A stretch of DNA of 64,000 nt from contig NZ_BNED01000005.1 in assembly GCF_016755875.1 (NCBI RefSeq), positions 3,017,001 to 3,081,000 on the forward strand, given 5' to 3'. Below, piece by piece: positions 1 through 10,014 of this stretch. The stretch's first letter is position 1; each line of letters begins with the position of its first letter. A program made the translations under genes and the position numbers. A model generated the notes under the pieces. The model saw only the letters and a list, made by a program, of their open reading frames with translations, had not been told where the DNA came from and searched no databases. This DNA is from Streptomyces spororaveus (GTDB lineage: Bacteria > Actinomycetota > Actinomycetes > Streptomycetales > Streptomycetaceae).

Positions 1-2262
1 ATCGTTCCCGCTGGTCACCCCGGTCGTGGCCGGGTCCGTCGCCGTGGAGGTGGTGGACACCGCCGGTGCCTGCGTCGGCGGCGGCGCGGTCTCGTCCGGG
101 GAGCTCATCGCCAGGCTCACCACCGTGCCCAGCGCCACCACGGTCAGCGCGCCCGCGCCGGCCAGCAGCACGGTCCGGCGGCGGCGGCGGGCCGGAGCCG
201 GTGCGGCGGCGGGAAGGGGCCCCGTGGGCGTGGCGGGCTTCGGGTTCAGCGGGAAGGCGTCCTCGAAGACCTCGGACAGCGTCGTGGGTGCCGCCGTGCG
301 GGCGGTGACCGGTACGACCGGGGTCATCCGGGTCACCGCCTCGGCGGAGACCGGACCCACCGCGGCCACCGGGGGCACACGGGTGGTGGCTGCCTCGGAG
401 GCCTCCCCTGCGGGCGGGGTGGCCGGAGCGCCCGGGGTGGCCGTGACGGCCCGGGGGGCGGAGGCGGCCCGGGGGGCGGAGGCAGCCAGGGGGGTGGAGG
501 CGGCCGGTGCGGCCGGGAGGGCCGCCGTCTCGGCCTCCGGGGCGGCCGCCAGGGCGGCCGGTGCCTCCAGGCGCAGCGGCGGCGATCCGGCCGCCCCCGC
601 CGTCTCCCGGTCGACGACCAGTGCCAGTGCCCGCCGCCCCGCGACCGTGCCCCGCTTGTCCGCCAGGGCGCCCTTCAGCCCGATCGAGGTCTCCAGTTCG
701 GCCCGCGCCCGGTCCAGGCGGTCCTCGCACAGGGCCAGTACACCGAGCTCGTGGTGGAAGTACGCCTGCTCGGCGACCTCCCCGGCCTTACGCGCGGCCT
801 CCGCTCCCGAGCGCAGCACCCGCTCCCAGGCCTCCCAGTGCAGCGAGGCCGCGAAGGCCGCAGCCGCCGTGCGGGCCAGCAGCACCGCCGCGACCACGTC
901 CGCGCCGGCCAGCGCCGCGAGCACCGCGTCCGCCTCCGCCGCGACCCGCTCCGGAACCACCGAGGCGTGCCCCGTCCACCAGGCGTAGTGCCGGGCGGCC
1001 GTACGGGCCTCCTCCGACACGGTCTCCCCGTAGCCGACCTCCTCCAGCTGCCGTGCGACGCCCGACGCCAGCCGGTACCGCGTCCCGACGGGCGTCAGCA
1101 GCCCGCAGGCGAGCAGCTCCGCCACCGCGGTGTCGGCGTGGGTGTCCCCCACCAGCGCGGGCAGGTGCGCGTGGTGCGGCAGTTCACCGCCCAGCGCGCA
1201 CGCGATCCGCAGGGCCGCGCGCGCCGACTCGCTGACCCGCGAGGCCAGCAGCTCCGCCGGGGCGGCGCCCTCGGCGAGGGTCGGCAGCGGTACGTGCACG
1301 GCGTCGCGCGGGCGCTCCTCGAAGACGCCGGGCTCCTCCTCCTCGTCGTCCTCGTCGCTGTGGTTGAGCTCGTCGCGCTGCCGCAGCAGTGCGGCGGCCT
1401 GTACGAAGCGCAGGGGCAGCCCCTCGGAGGCGAAGCGCAGGTCGCCCGCCCAGGCGGTCTCCTCGTCCGTCAGCGGCCGTCCGACGCCCGCTTCCAGGAG
1501 TTCGAGGCAGTCGGCCTTGCCCAGTCCGGCGAGGAAGACCTCCTCGATGTGCGAGTCGTCGGAGGGGGCCCTGGTGTCGGGGGTCGCGGCCAGCAGGTAG
1601 GCGCATTCGGGGGTGGCGCGCATCAGCTCGTCGAGGGCGGGCCCGCCCATCTCCAGGTCGTCCAGGAGGACGACGGCGCCTATCTCCCGTACGCGGGCCA
1701 GGAGCTCGGCCCGTCCGGGCCGCTGCCGCTCGGCCTCGTACACGGTCGCGTAGAGGGCGTGGAGCAGTTCCCCGGGCTGCTGGTGCCCGTAGCCGCAGAG
1801 CCGCACGACGCCGTCGGGCGCGAGGCCCTCGCACCGGTCGGCGACCGCGTCGAGCAGCACGCTGCGGCCGGATCCGGAGGGCCCGGTCAGCCGTACGGAA
1901 CGGCCCCGGCCCAGCAGCCGGACGAGCCGCTCGCGTTCCTCCTCGCGCTCCAGCAGGGGGCGGGCGGTGACGGCGGGGCCCGGCAGTACGGGCGGCCGGG
2001 CCGCGGCGGCGCGGGCCGCGCGGGCGGCGGCGTCGCGCTTGGCGGGGCGGGCCGGCTCGGTGCCGGGGCGCAGCGGTTCGATCTCGCTGCCGTCGACGGG
2101 GTTGACGGTGAGGCTGAACTCGCCCGCGGTCAGGCTGACGACCCGCGCGGGCCCGGCCGCCGCGGGTGTCCTGGCCGCCACGGGTGCCTTGGCCGCGGTG
2201 GGCGCCGCGGGACCGCCCGTGGGCTGCTCGTTCTGCTCGCCCTGCCCCTGTGTACGGTCCAT
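1..2262 (-). CDS. Large NTP-binding protein with C-terminal membrane anchor (partial, 3' end off window)
   Basis: At least 754 residues are visible; the C-terminus lies beyond the left edge. An Ala/Pro-rich N-terminus is followed by an AAA/STAND-like ATPase region with a P-loop-like motif GPSGSGRS (residues ~127-134) and a Walker-B-like VVLLDDLE (~198-204). The canonical Walker A lysine is arginine (R133). A helical, Ala-rich middle part resembles the repeats of regulatory ATPases. A basic stretch and one hydrophobic segment (~697-717) near the C-terminus suggest a membrane anchor with an outside tail rich in Thr/Ser/Pro. The ATG start is preceded by GGGGGA. Next downstream of its start, on the same strand, lies the STAS gene cluster. 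Function unknown; a signalling NTPase is an inference. Confidence 0.75.
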   Translation of the reverse strand, partial: MDRTQGQGEQNEQPTGGPAAPTAAKAPVAARTPAAAGPARVVSLTAGEFSLTVNPVDGSEIEPLRPGTEPARPAKRDAAARAARAAAARPPVLPGPAVTARPLLEREEERERLVRLLGRGRSVRLTGPSGSGRSVLLDAVADRCEGLAPDGVVRLCGYGHQQPGELLHALYATVYEAERQRPGRAELLARVREIGAVVLLDDLEMGGPALDELMRATPECAYLLAATPDTRAPSDDSHIEEVFLAGLGKADCLELLEAGVGRPLTDEETAWAGDLRFASEGLPLRFVQAAALLRQRDELNHSDEDDEEEEPGVFEERPRDAVHVPLPTLAEGAAPAELLASRVSESARAALRIACALGGELPHHAHLPALVGDTHADTAVAELLACGLLTPVGTRYRLASGVARQLEEVGYGETVSEEARTAARHYAWWTGHASVVPERVAAEADAVLAALAGADVVAAVLLARTAAAAFAASLHWEAWERVLRSGAEAARKAGEVAEQAYFHHELGVLALCEDRLDRARAELETSIGLKGALADKRGTVAGRRALALVVDRETAGAAGSPPLRLEAPAALAAAPEAETAALPAAPAASTPLAASAPRAASAPRAVTATPGAPATPPAGEASEAATTRVPPVAAVGPVSAEAVTRMTPVVPVTARTAAPTTLSEVFEDAFPLNPKPATPTGPLPAAAPAPARRRRRTVLLAGAGALTVVALGTVVSLAMSSPDETAPPPTQAPAVSTTSTATDPATTGVTSGND

Positions 2263-2454
2263 GACCCAGTCCCCCGATCGCGGGCCGCGCGCCTCGCCGT
2301 CGTACCGCCCGGCCTTGGCGCACCCGCTGTCGCTACCGGTCCGGTTTCCGCCCGAACCCTAGACCGTGGCCGGTCGTGCGGGAAACCGCAGGGGGGCGAT
2401 CACCACCGGACCGTTACGTTTCCGCGGGGAACGCGGAGGTCAGCGGTCTGCCGG

Positions 2455-2778
2455 TCAGACGCGGGGCAGGGACTCGGCTTCCAGGCCGCCCTCGATCGCG
2501 AGGATCCGGTGCAGCCGGGTCGCGACGAGCAGCCGCTGCATCTGCGGCGGCACCCCGCGCAGGACCAGGCGCCGGCCGGTCCGGCCGGCCCGGCGGTGCG
2601 CTCCCATGATCACGCCGAGACCGGTGGCGTCCCAGGAGTCGAGCCCGGTGAGGTCGAGCACGAGATCGCCCTGGCCGTCGTCGAGGGCGGAGTGGAGGGC
2701 CGTACGGGCGTCCGCCGCGCTGCGCACGTCGAGGCGGCCCCCGACAGCGAGTTCGGCGTGGTCGCCCCTGATGTGCAT
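2455..2778 (-). CDS. STAS-domain protein, anti-sigma factor antagonist-like
   Basis: A 107-residue single STAS domain of the SpoIIAA/BldG type, cytosolic, normally binding an anti-sigma factor kinase. The ATG at 2778 is chosen because GGGAG lies 5 nt ahead; an in-frame TTG 18 codons upstream has no good ribosome site. The hallmark loop reads DSWDATGLG. Compared with the DSSGLG loop of SpoIIAA, the phosphorylated Ser is Ala here and the next residue is Thr (T52). If the usual partner-switch phosphorylation is needed, this protein would lack the acceptor. No anti-sigma factor kinase or sigma factor lies next to it. Confidence 0.85.
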   Translation of the reverse strand: MHIRGDHAELAVGGRLDVRSAADARTALHSALDDGQGDLVLDLTGLDSWDATGLGVIMGAHRRAGRTGRRLVLRGVPPQMQRLLVATRLHRILAIEGGLEAESLPRV

Positions 2779-2953
2779 GTGTACTCCCGGCGGTACTGCG
2801 TACGTATGGTCCGACAGGTCCGTGGTCGGCAACTCTCACTGCAACTGACTGCCGCACGGGCAGGGAAGTTGCCGACCGTGAGCGAACCGATACCTAATTC
2901 ACCCTGAGGGGTGACGGCATTCGAACGGTGGTGCTCCGTGGCAGGGTCAGGCC

Positions 2954-3802
2954 TCAGTGCTTGTAGAAGCCCTGGCCGCTCTTGCGGCCGATGTCCCCGG
3001 CGTCCACCATCCGGCGCATGAGCTCCGGCGGGGCGAACTTCTCGTCCTGGGACTCGGTGTAGATGTTGCTGGTGGCGTGCAGCAGGATGTCGACGCCCGT
3101 GAGGTCGGCGGTGGCCAGGGGGCCCATCGCGTGCCCGAAGCCGAGCTTGCAGGCGATGTCGATGTCCTCGGCGGAGGCCACGCCCGATTCGTACAGCTTG
3201 GCCGCCTCGACGACCAGCGCGGAGATCAGACGGGTCGTCACGAAGCCGGCGACGTCGCGGTTGACGACGATGCAGGTCTTGCCGACGGACTCGGCGAACG
3301 CCCGGGTGGTGGCGAGGGTTTCGTCGCTCGTCTTGTAGCCGCGCACGAGCTCGCACAGCTGCATCATCGGGACGGGCGAGAAGAAGTGGGCGCCGACGAC
3401 GCGCTCCGGACGCTCCGTCACGGCCGCGATCTTCGTGATCGGGATGGCGGAGGTGTTGGAGGCGAGGATCGCGTCCTCACGGACGATCTTGTCCAGGGCG
3501 CGGAAGATCTCGTGCTTGATCTCGATCTTCTCGAAGGCCGCCTCGACCACGATGTCGACGTCGGCGACCGCGTCGAGGTCCGTGGTGGTGGTGATGCGCG
3601 CGAGCGCCGCCTCGGCGTCCTCGGCCGTCAGCCTGCCCTTGGAGACGAACTTGTCGTAAGAGGCCTTGATCCCGTCCGTACCGCGGGTCAGCGCGGCCTC
3701 GGTGACATCGCGGAGTACGACGTCCCAACCCGCCTGAGCGGAGACCTGCGCGATTCCGGAACCCATGAGTCCGGCACCGATGACGGCGAGCTTCCCAGCC
3801 AC
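2954..3802 (-). CDS. 3-hydroxybutyryl-CoA dehydrogenase
   Basis: 282 residues, the usual length of the single-function enzyme (Hbd/FadB2). It oxidises or reduces 3-hydroxybutyryl-CoA with NAD(P)(H) in fatty-acid, polyhydroxybutyrate or butyryl-CoA/ethylmalonyl-CoA metabolism in the cytosol. The N-terminal Rossmann dinucleotide motif is GAGLMGSGIAQ (residues ~9-19). The catalytic His-containing segment GAHFFSP and the C-terminal dimerisation domain (GFGHAMGPLATADLTG, ending in GRKSGQGFYKH) are intact. The GTG start follows GAGGGG at 8 nt. It reads away from the cobalamin adenosyltransferase gene. Confidence 0.93.
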   Translation of the reverse strand: MAGKLAVIGAGLMGSGIAQVSAQAGWDVVLRDVTEAALTRGTDGIKASYDKFVSKGRLTAEDAEAALARITTTTDLDAVADVDIVVEAAFEKIEIKHEIFRALDKIVREDAILASNTSAIPITKIAAVTERPERVVGAHFFSPVPMMQLCELVRGYKTSDETLATTRAFAESVGKTCIVVNRDVAGFVTTRLISALVVEAAKLYESGVASAEDIDIACKLGFGHAMGPLATADLTGVDILLHATSNIYTESQDEKFAPPELMRRMVDAGDIGRKSGQGFYKH

Positions 3803-4123
3803 TACACACCCCTCGTTTCCCTACGGCTCAGTCACGTAGCCACTCCGGCGGAGACTAGCGCCCGGGCGGTGCGGTGTGACCGTGAAGTAACACGCGTCAC
3901 GTCTCAGATGACGGACATCACACCGGTACGGCCCAGCACCCCTGCCCGGCCCTCCAGTTCACCCGCCGTCCGCGGCGCACCGCTCGGCCGGGCGCCGGAG
4001 GCAGTACGTATCGGCCACGGCGCGGCTCCTCGGTTCCGGGGTTCGCGCGCCCCCGGCGGACCGTACGCGAGCGGCGGCGACCTCGCCCGGATTTTCCCCC
4101 GCGGGCCCGTCTACCCTGGCCGC
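3803..4123. other. Divergent intergenic region, hbd / cobalamin adenosyltransferase
   Basis: 321 nt without a gene. On the minus strand a possible TAGTCT -10 box lies upstream of the dehydrogenase start. On the plus strand the right end holds the leaderless-type promoter of the cobalamin adenosyltransferase gene. No cobalamin riboswitch-like folding pattern or other RNA was recognised. Confidence 0.5.
4112..4117 (+). promoter_or_regulatory. -10 box of a leaderless promoter
   Basis: TACCCT ends 6 nt before the ATG at 4124 and there is no Shine-Dalgarno sequence, so transcription probably starts at or next to the A of the start codon. No clear -35 box is visible. Confidence 0.55.
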
Positions 4124-4696
4124 ATGGTGAACCTCACGCGCATCTACACCCGTACCGGCGACCAGGGCACGACCGCCCTCGGCGACATGAGCCGCACGGC
4201 CAAGACCGACCTGCGGATCTCCGCGTACGCCGATGCCAACGAGGCCAACGCGGCCATCGGGACGGCGATCGCGCTCGGCGGGCTGTCGCCGGAGGTCGTG
4301 AAGGTCCTGGTCCGCGTGCAGAACGACCTGTTCGACGTCGGCGCGGACCTGTGCACCCCGGTGGTCGAGAACCCGGAGTACCCGCCGCTGCGCGTGGAGC
4401 AGTTCTACGTGGACAAGCTGGAGGCCGACTGCGACCTCTTCCTGGAGCAGGTGGAGAAGCTGCGCAGCTTCATCCTCCCCGGCGGTGCTCCCGGCGCGGC
4501 CCTGCTGCACCAGGCCTGCACGGTGGTCCGGCGCGCCGAGCGCTCCACGTGGGCGGCGCTGGAGGTGCACGGCGAGGTGATGAACCCGCTGACCGCCACC
4601 TACCTGAACCGGCTCTCCGACCTCCTGTTCATCCTGGCCCGGGTGGCCAACAAGGAGGTCGGGGACGTGCTGTGGGTGCCGGGCGGCGAACGGTAG
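4124..4696 (+). CDS. Cob(I)yrinic acid a,c-diamide adenosyltransferase, PduO type
   Basis: 190 residues, full length for PduO-type ATP:corrinoid adenosyltransferases. The enzyme transfers the adenosyl group from ATP to cob(I)alamin, giving adenosylcobalamin. The N-terminal ATP-binding motif TRIYTRTGDQGTTALGD is intact, as are the NDLFDVGADL segment, the RAERSTWAAL helix (Arg and Glu of the active site) and the C-terminal NRLSDLLFILAR motif. The ATG lies 6 nt behind a TACCCT box with no ribosome site, so the mRNA is probably leaderless. The downstream membrane-protein gene converges on it 17 nt away. Confidence 0.93.
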   Translation: MVNLTRIYTRTGDQGTTALGDMSRTAKTDLRISAYADANEANAAIGTAIALGGLSPEVVKVLVRVQNDLFDVGADLCTPVVENPEYPPLRVEQFYVDKLEADCDLFLEQVEKLRSFILPGGAPGAALLHQACTVVRRAERSTWAALEVHGEVMNPLTATYLNRLSDLLFILARVANKEVGDVLWVPGGER

Positions 4697-4713
4697 CCCG
4701 CCCGGCGGCGCGC

Positions 4714-5283
4714 TCACCCGCTCTTCGCCGGTACGGGCCGCTCCTCGGCGCCCTCGGGGGCCTTTTTCGGCCAGATCGTGTATCCGACGGCGATCAGGCC
4801 GTGGATGCCGGCCACCCGCAGGGCGCTGGACTGCCAGGCCCGGAGCGAGCTGACGTCGCCCGCGTCGCCGACGTACCAGATGGCCATCTGGAGCAGGGCC
4901 AGGGCGACGGCGGCGGCGATCACGGTGCGGACCCACAGCTTCCACTCGTGCACGGCCCGCGCCTTCCCGTACCCGGCGCCGGCCGGCTTCGGCCCCCCGG
5001 CCAGCCGGTACGCGGCGTGCCCGTCGAGCCACGTGACCGTGTAGTGGCCGTAGGCGACGGTGTAGCCGATGTAGAGCGCGGCCAGACCGTGCTTCCAGTC
5101 CGGCTCGGCGCCGTTCTTGAGGTCGAGCGTGGTAACCACCAGCAGCACCAGCTCCATCAGCGGCTCGCACAGCAGGACCGCCGCGCCCAGCGCGGGCTTC
5201 TTCGCGAGGTAGCGAAGGCCGAGGCCGGCCGCCAGCAGCACCCAGAAGCCGACCTCACAGGCGATGATCAGCGCGACGATCAC
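4714..5283 (-). CDS. Small integral membrane protein of unknown function
   Basis: 189 residues from a GTG start with a strong GGAGGGAGAG ribosome site. Hydrophobic segments are visible at about residues 2-22, 30-53, 66-88 and 120-142, with a last one near 155-175, consistent with a four- or five-pass membrane protein. Both termini are short and the C-terminus is polar (KKAPEGAEERP). No catalytic motif was recognised. It lies between the cobalamin adenosyltransferase gene (convergent) and chiS (divergent) and may share a promoter region with chiS. It is an unknown conserved-type protein; no function is claimed. Confidence 0.8.
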   Translation of the reverse strand: MIVALIIACEVGFWVLLAAGLGLRYLAKKPALGAAVLLCEPLMELVLLVVTTLDLKNGAEPDWKHGLAALYIGYTVAYGHYTVTWLDGHAAYRLAGGPKPAGAGYGKARAVHEWKLWVRTVIAAAVALALLQMAIWYVGDAGDVSSLRAWQSSALRVAGIHGLIAVGYTIWPKKAPEGAEERPVPAKSG

Positions 5284-5445
5284 GGGACTCTCCCTCCGCC
5301 AGGTTTCCGTTTCCCTCCCAGGCTCCCGTCCCGCCGGGCCGCCCGCGTCGTCGCCACTGACGACCTCTGCCTGCACCTTTCGATGTAGCCGCGCCTCGGC
5401 CCCTCCGCCGACGTGTGCGGCCCGCGCACCCTGTTGGATGGGACC

Positions 5446-6630
5446 GTGACCACGAAGAGCCTGCGTCCCCACCGCCACGACGTCCTCCTGGCCGTGCTCA
5501 GCCTGCTCGTGGGCCTCGTGTTCTGGTCGCTGGGGATCTACAGCAACGGCAGCCGGCACTTCCTGCCCGACTGGGCGGCCCTGGTCCCCCTCGTGGCCCT
5601 CTCCTCGATGGAGCTGCTGCGCCGCACCCGGCCGGGGCTGACCCTGACCGTCGGCACCGTCGGGGTGGTCGCCGACCAGTTCACGGTCGGCAGTCTCGCC
5701 ACCATCGTCATCTTCACCGATCTGATGTACGCCGCCGTCGTGTACGGCACACCGGCCTCGGCGCGTCGGCTCCCGGTCCACACCGGCCTGCTCACCGTCA
5801 TCGTCACCATCGTCTCCGTGGCCTGGCTGCGCACCCCGCAGGCCCTGCTGATCGGCGTGATCACCGGCATCGTGAGCTTCGCCCCGGCACTGACCGGCGC
5901 CACGCTGCGCAACCACCGCGAGGCCGCCGTGGCCGCCCGGCTGCGCGCCGAGCAGACCGCGCTGCTGGCCGAGATGGACCGCAGCCAGGCCGTGGCCGCC
6001 GAGCGCGCCCGGATGGCCCGGGAGCTGCACGACATGGTGGCCAACCACCTCTCCGCCATCGCCATCCACTCCACCGCCGCGCTCTCCATCGACACGGCGG
6101 CCACCAGCCGGGACGCGCTCGGGGTGATCCGCGAGAACAGCGTGCAGGGACTGGCCGAGATGCGCCGCCTAATCGGACTGCTGCGGGATGCCGGCGGTGA
6201 CCAGGAGCCGGTCGCCGTGCCCTCGCTGGACGGCCTGGACGCCCTGATCGCCCAGGCCCGGACCAATGGCTCGGCGAGCGGGCTGACCTTCGTACTCCAC
6301 GACGACCGGCCGTCCGGGGAACCGGCGGCGGCCCCGGTGGAGCTGGCGGCGTACCGGATCGTCCAGGAGTCGCTGACCAATGCCCTCAAGCACGCCGCCC
6401 CGGGCAGGGTCACGGTCCGCGTGGCGCACACGGACGGGCTGCTGACCGTGGGGGTGGACTCGCCCTTCGGGGACCGGCCGGGTCCCCGCGCACCGGGTTC
6501 GGGGGCCGGGCTGGTCGGCATGCGGGAGCGGACGGAGCTGCTGGGCGGAGAGTTCACGGCGGGGCGGTCCGGTGCGGTGTGGCAGGTACGGGCGACACTG
6601 CCCGCGGAGGAGAAAGCGGTGGAGGCATGA
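5446..6630 (+). CDS. chiS: Sensor histidine kinase of the chitinase two-component system
   Basis: 394 residues. The N-terminal half carries several membrane helices (residues ~10-150) and serves as sensor. The kinase core is of the NarL/DesK class: HisKA_3 motif RELHDMVANHLS with phospho-acceptor H195, N-box RIVQESLTNALKHA and G-box GAGLVGMRERTELLGG. The stop overlaps the start of the response regulator gene (ATGA), so the two are co-translated. The position directly before chiR and a family-18 chitinase matches the chiS-chiR-chiC locus known from other Streptomyces, which supports the gene name. The GTG at 5446 is preferred (GGATGGG just upstream); an in-frame GTG at 5413 is possible. Confidence 0.88.
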   Translation: MTTKSLRPHRHDVLLAVLSLLVGLVFWSLGIYSNGSRHFLPDWAALVPLVALSSMELLRRTRPGLTLTVGTVGVVADQFTVGSLATIVIFTDLMYAAVVYGTPASARRLPVHTGLLTVIVTIVSVAWLRTPQALLIGVITGIVSFAPALTGATLRNHREAAVAARLRAEQTALLAEMDRSQAVAAERARMARELHDMVANHLSAIAIHSTAALSIDTAATSRDALGVIRENSVQGLAEMRRLIGLLRDAGGDQEPVAVPSLDGLDALIAQARTNGSASGLTFVLHDDRPSGEPAAAPVELAAYRIVQESLTNALKHAAPGRVTVRVAHTDGLLTVGVDSPFGDRPGPRAPGSGAGLVGMRERTELLGGEFTAGRSGAVWQVRATLPAEEKAVEA

Positions 6631-7280
6631 CCATTCGGGTAGTGGTGGCGGAGGACCAGGGCGCGGTCCGGGCCGGGCTGGTGCTCATCCTGCGCAGCGC
6701 GGGTGACATCGAGGTGGTGGGCGAGGCCGGCGACGGGGAGGAGGCGGTGCGCCTGGCCCGCGAGCTGCGGCCGGATCTCGTCCTCATGGACGTGCAGATG
6801 CCCCGGCTCGACGGGGTGTCGGCCACCCGCCAGGTGGTGTCGGAGGGCCTGGCCGACGTCCTGGTGCTGACCACCTTCGACCTCGACGAGTACGTCTTCG
6901 GGGCGCTGCGGGCGGGCGCCGCGGGCTTCCTGCTGAAGAACGCGGACGCGGCGGAGCTGATCGCGGCGGTACGGACCGTCGCGCGCGGGGAGGGGCTGAT
7001 CTCCCCGGCGGTCACCAGGCGGCTCATCGCCGAGTTCGCGGCGCCCCGTCCGGCGCGGCCCGCTCCGGCGCCGGAGCACGCCTCGGCGGTCGCCTCTCTC
7101 ACCCGGCGGGAGCGGGAGGTGCTCAGCGCGCTGGGCGAGGGGCTGTCGAACGCGGAGATCGCCGTGCGACTGGAGATGGCGGAGGCCACGGCCAAGACGC
7201 ACGTCAGCAGGCTGCTCGGCAAGCTGGAGCTGCGCAGCAGACTCCAAGCGGCCGTGCTGGCACAGGAGTTGGGGATATAG
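6627..7280 (+). CDS. chiR: LuxR/NarL-family response regulator of the chitinase locus
   Basis: 217 residues. A receiver domain (residues 1-120; phospho-acceptor D55 in LVLMDVQMPR, acidic pair E9-D10, Lys in LLKNADA) is joined to a LuxR-type helix-turn-helix (about residues 150-210; LTRREREVLSALGEGLSNAEIA). The ATG follows GGAGG and overlaps the chiS stop codon by 4 nt. It is the cognate partner of ChiS and is expected to activate the chitinase gene that begins 173 nt downstream; the latter role is known for homologous loci, not shown by the sequence itself. Confidence 0.92.
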   Translation: MTIRVVVAEDQGAVRAGLVLILRSAGDIEVVGEAGDGEEAVRLARELRPDLVLMDVQMPRLDGVSATRQVVSEGLADVLVLTTFDLDEYVFGALRAGAAGFLLKNADAAELIAAVRTVARGEGLISPAVTRRLIAEFAAPRPARPAPAPEHASAVASLTRREREVLSALGEGLSNAEIAVRLEMAEATAKTHVSRLLGKLELRSRLQAAVLAQELGI

Positions 7281-7296
7281 GCGCACAGGCGGCCAC

Positions 7297-7338
7297 CGGT
7301 CTGGACCTCTTGACGGTTGGTCCAGACCTTTCTACGCT
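7297..7338 (+). promoter_or_regulatory. chiC promoter with paired 12-bp direct repeats
   Basis: A -35 box TTGACG (7310-7315), a 17-nt spacer and a -10 box TACGCT (7333-7338) form a vegetative promoter. Two 12-bp direct repeats, CGGTCTGGACCT (7297-7308) and TGGTCCAGACCT (7318-7329), flank the -35 box 21 bp apart. This is the arrangement known from Streptomyces chitinase promoters, where such repeats mediate chitin induction and catabolite control and match DasR-type operators. The predicted 5' leader is about 105 nt. Confidence 0.85.
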
Positions 7339-7452
7339 CGCCGCAACACTGTGGTGAGCGTGCCATGACAAAGCGTGCTCACGGGCGGCGCAGGTCCCAC
7401 CCCCATGTCGCGGTCGTCCCCACGACCGCGACGGACCTACGGAGGATCACCC

Positions 7453-9306
<1,854 letters not shown>

Positions 9307-9311
9307 AGACC

Positions 9312-9351
9312 GAAGCCGGGGAGACGGGTCCGCCCCCGTCTCCCCGGCTTC
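9312..9351 (+). terminator. Strong hairpin terminator of chiC
   Basis: A perfect 17-bp inverted repeat (9312-9328 with 9335-9351, 6-nt loop) begins 6 nt after the chiC stop. As is common in Streptomyces there is no clean U-tract. Confidence 0.85.
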
Positions 9352-9392
9352 TCGGCTTCTCGGCTTCTCGGCTTCTCGGCTTCTCGGCTTCT
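9345..9392. repeat. Six tandem copies of an 8-bp unit
   Basis: CGGCTTCT is repeated six times without interruption, and the first copy is part of the 3' stem of the chiC terminator. The array ends 11 nt before the stop codon of the convergent DUF2550 gene. Confidence 0.95.
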
Positions 9393-9403
9393 CGGCGTAC
9401 CGG

Positions 9404-9850
9404 CTAGGCCACGTTCACCCGCTGGCCGGGAGGCGCCGCCTCCAGCCAGGCGAGGAAACCGGTCAGCGCGTCCTCGCTCATCGCCAGCTCCAGGCGGGTC
9501 CCCCGGTGGACACAGCCGAGCACGACGGCGTCGGAGAGCAGAGCCAGCTCCTCCTCGCCCTCCGGGGCACGGCGGGCGACGACCTCGATGGAGGACCGCT
9601 CCAGCAGCCGCCGCGGGCGCGGGGAGTACGAGAACACCCGGAACCACTCGATCCGGTCACCGCTGTAACGCGCGACCCCGTACACCCAGCCCTTGCCGGA
9701 GACGTCGGGCTCCTCGGACACGGCCCAGCGCATGCTGCAGTCGAAGGTGCCGCCGGACCGCTGGATGAGTCTGCGGCGCAGTCCGAAGACAAACAGCCCG
9801 ATCACCACCAGGGTTACGACCAGGCCGCTCACAAGCAGAGCGAGGAGCAT
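9404..9850 (-). CDS. DUF2550 family membrane-anchored protein
   Basis: 148 residues. One N-terminal membrane helix (residues ~3-23, LLALLVSGLVVTLVVIGLFV) is followed by FGLRRRLIQRSGG and a cytoplasmic domain typical of the actinobacterial DUF2550 family, which is regularly found next to the ATP synthase operon. Its function is unknown. The ATG at 9850 lies 9 nt after GAGGAGG; a GTG two codons upstream is closer than usual to that site. It reads in the same direction as atpC but is separated from it by the operon terminator. Confidence 0.85.
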   Translation of the reverse strand: MLLALLVSGLVVTLVVIGLFVFGLRRRLIQRSGGTFDCSMRWAVSEEPDVSGKGWVYGVARYSGDRIEWFRVFSYSPRPRRLLERSSIEVVARRAPEGEEELALLSDAVVLGCVHRGTRLELAMSEDALTGFLAWLEAAPPGQRVNVA

Positions 9851-9906
9851 CTTCACCGACCTCCTCGCTCATCGAATACACATGAGAAAAAAACGGACCT
9901 GCATCG

Positions 9907-9956
9907 CCTCAGCCGCGACCCGGTCTGGAAAATTCCAGCACGGACCGCGGCTGAGG
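9907..9956 (-). terminator. Terminator of the ATP synthase operon
   Basis: An 11-bp inverted repeat CCTCAGCCGCG (9907-9917) pairs with 9946-9956, and an inner 6-bp stem CTGGAA/TTCCAG sits within the loop. It lies about 60 nt past the atpC stop. Confidence 0.75.
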
Positions 9957-10014
9957 TCTGCTGAGTCCCGGCGGTCGCCCCCCGGGACTCAAACGATCAA
10001 ACTCCGACGGGCAT

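Noticed and set aside
751..2907. Long plus-strand frame opposite the NTPase gene
   Set aside because: Antisense shadow of a high-GC gene; the minus frame has the motifs, the ribosome site and the correct codon bias.
3803..4123. Cobalamin riboswitch before the adenosyltransferase gene
   Set aside because: No B12-box-like conserved core was found, and the gene appears leaderless.
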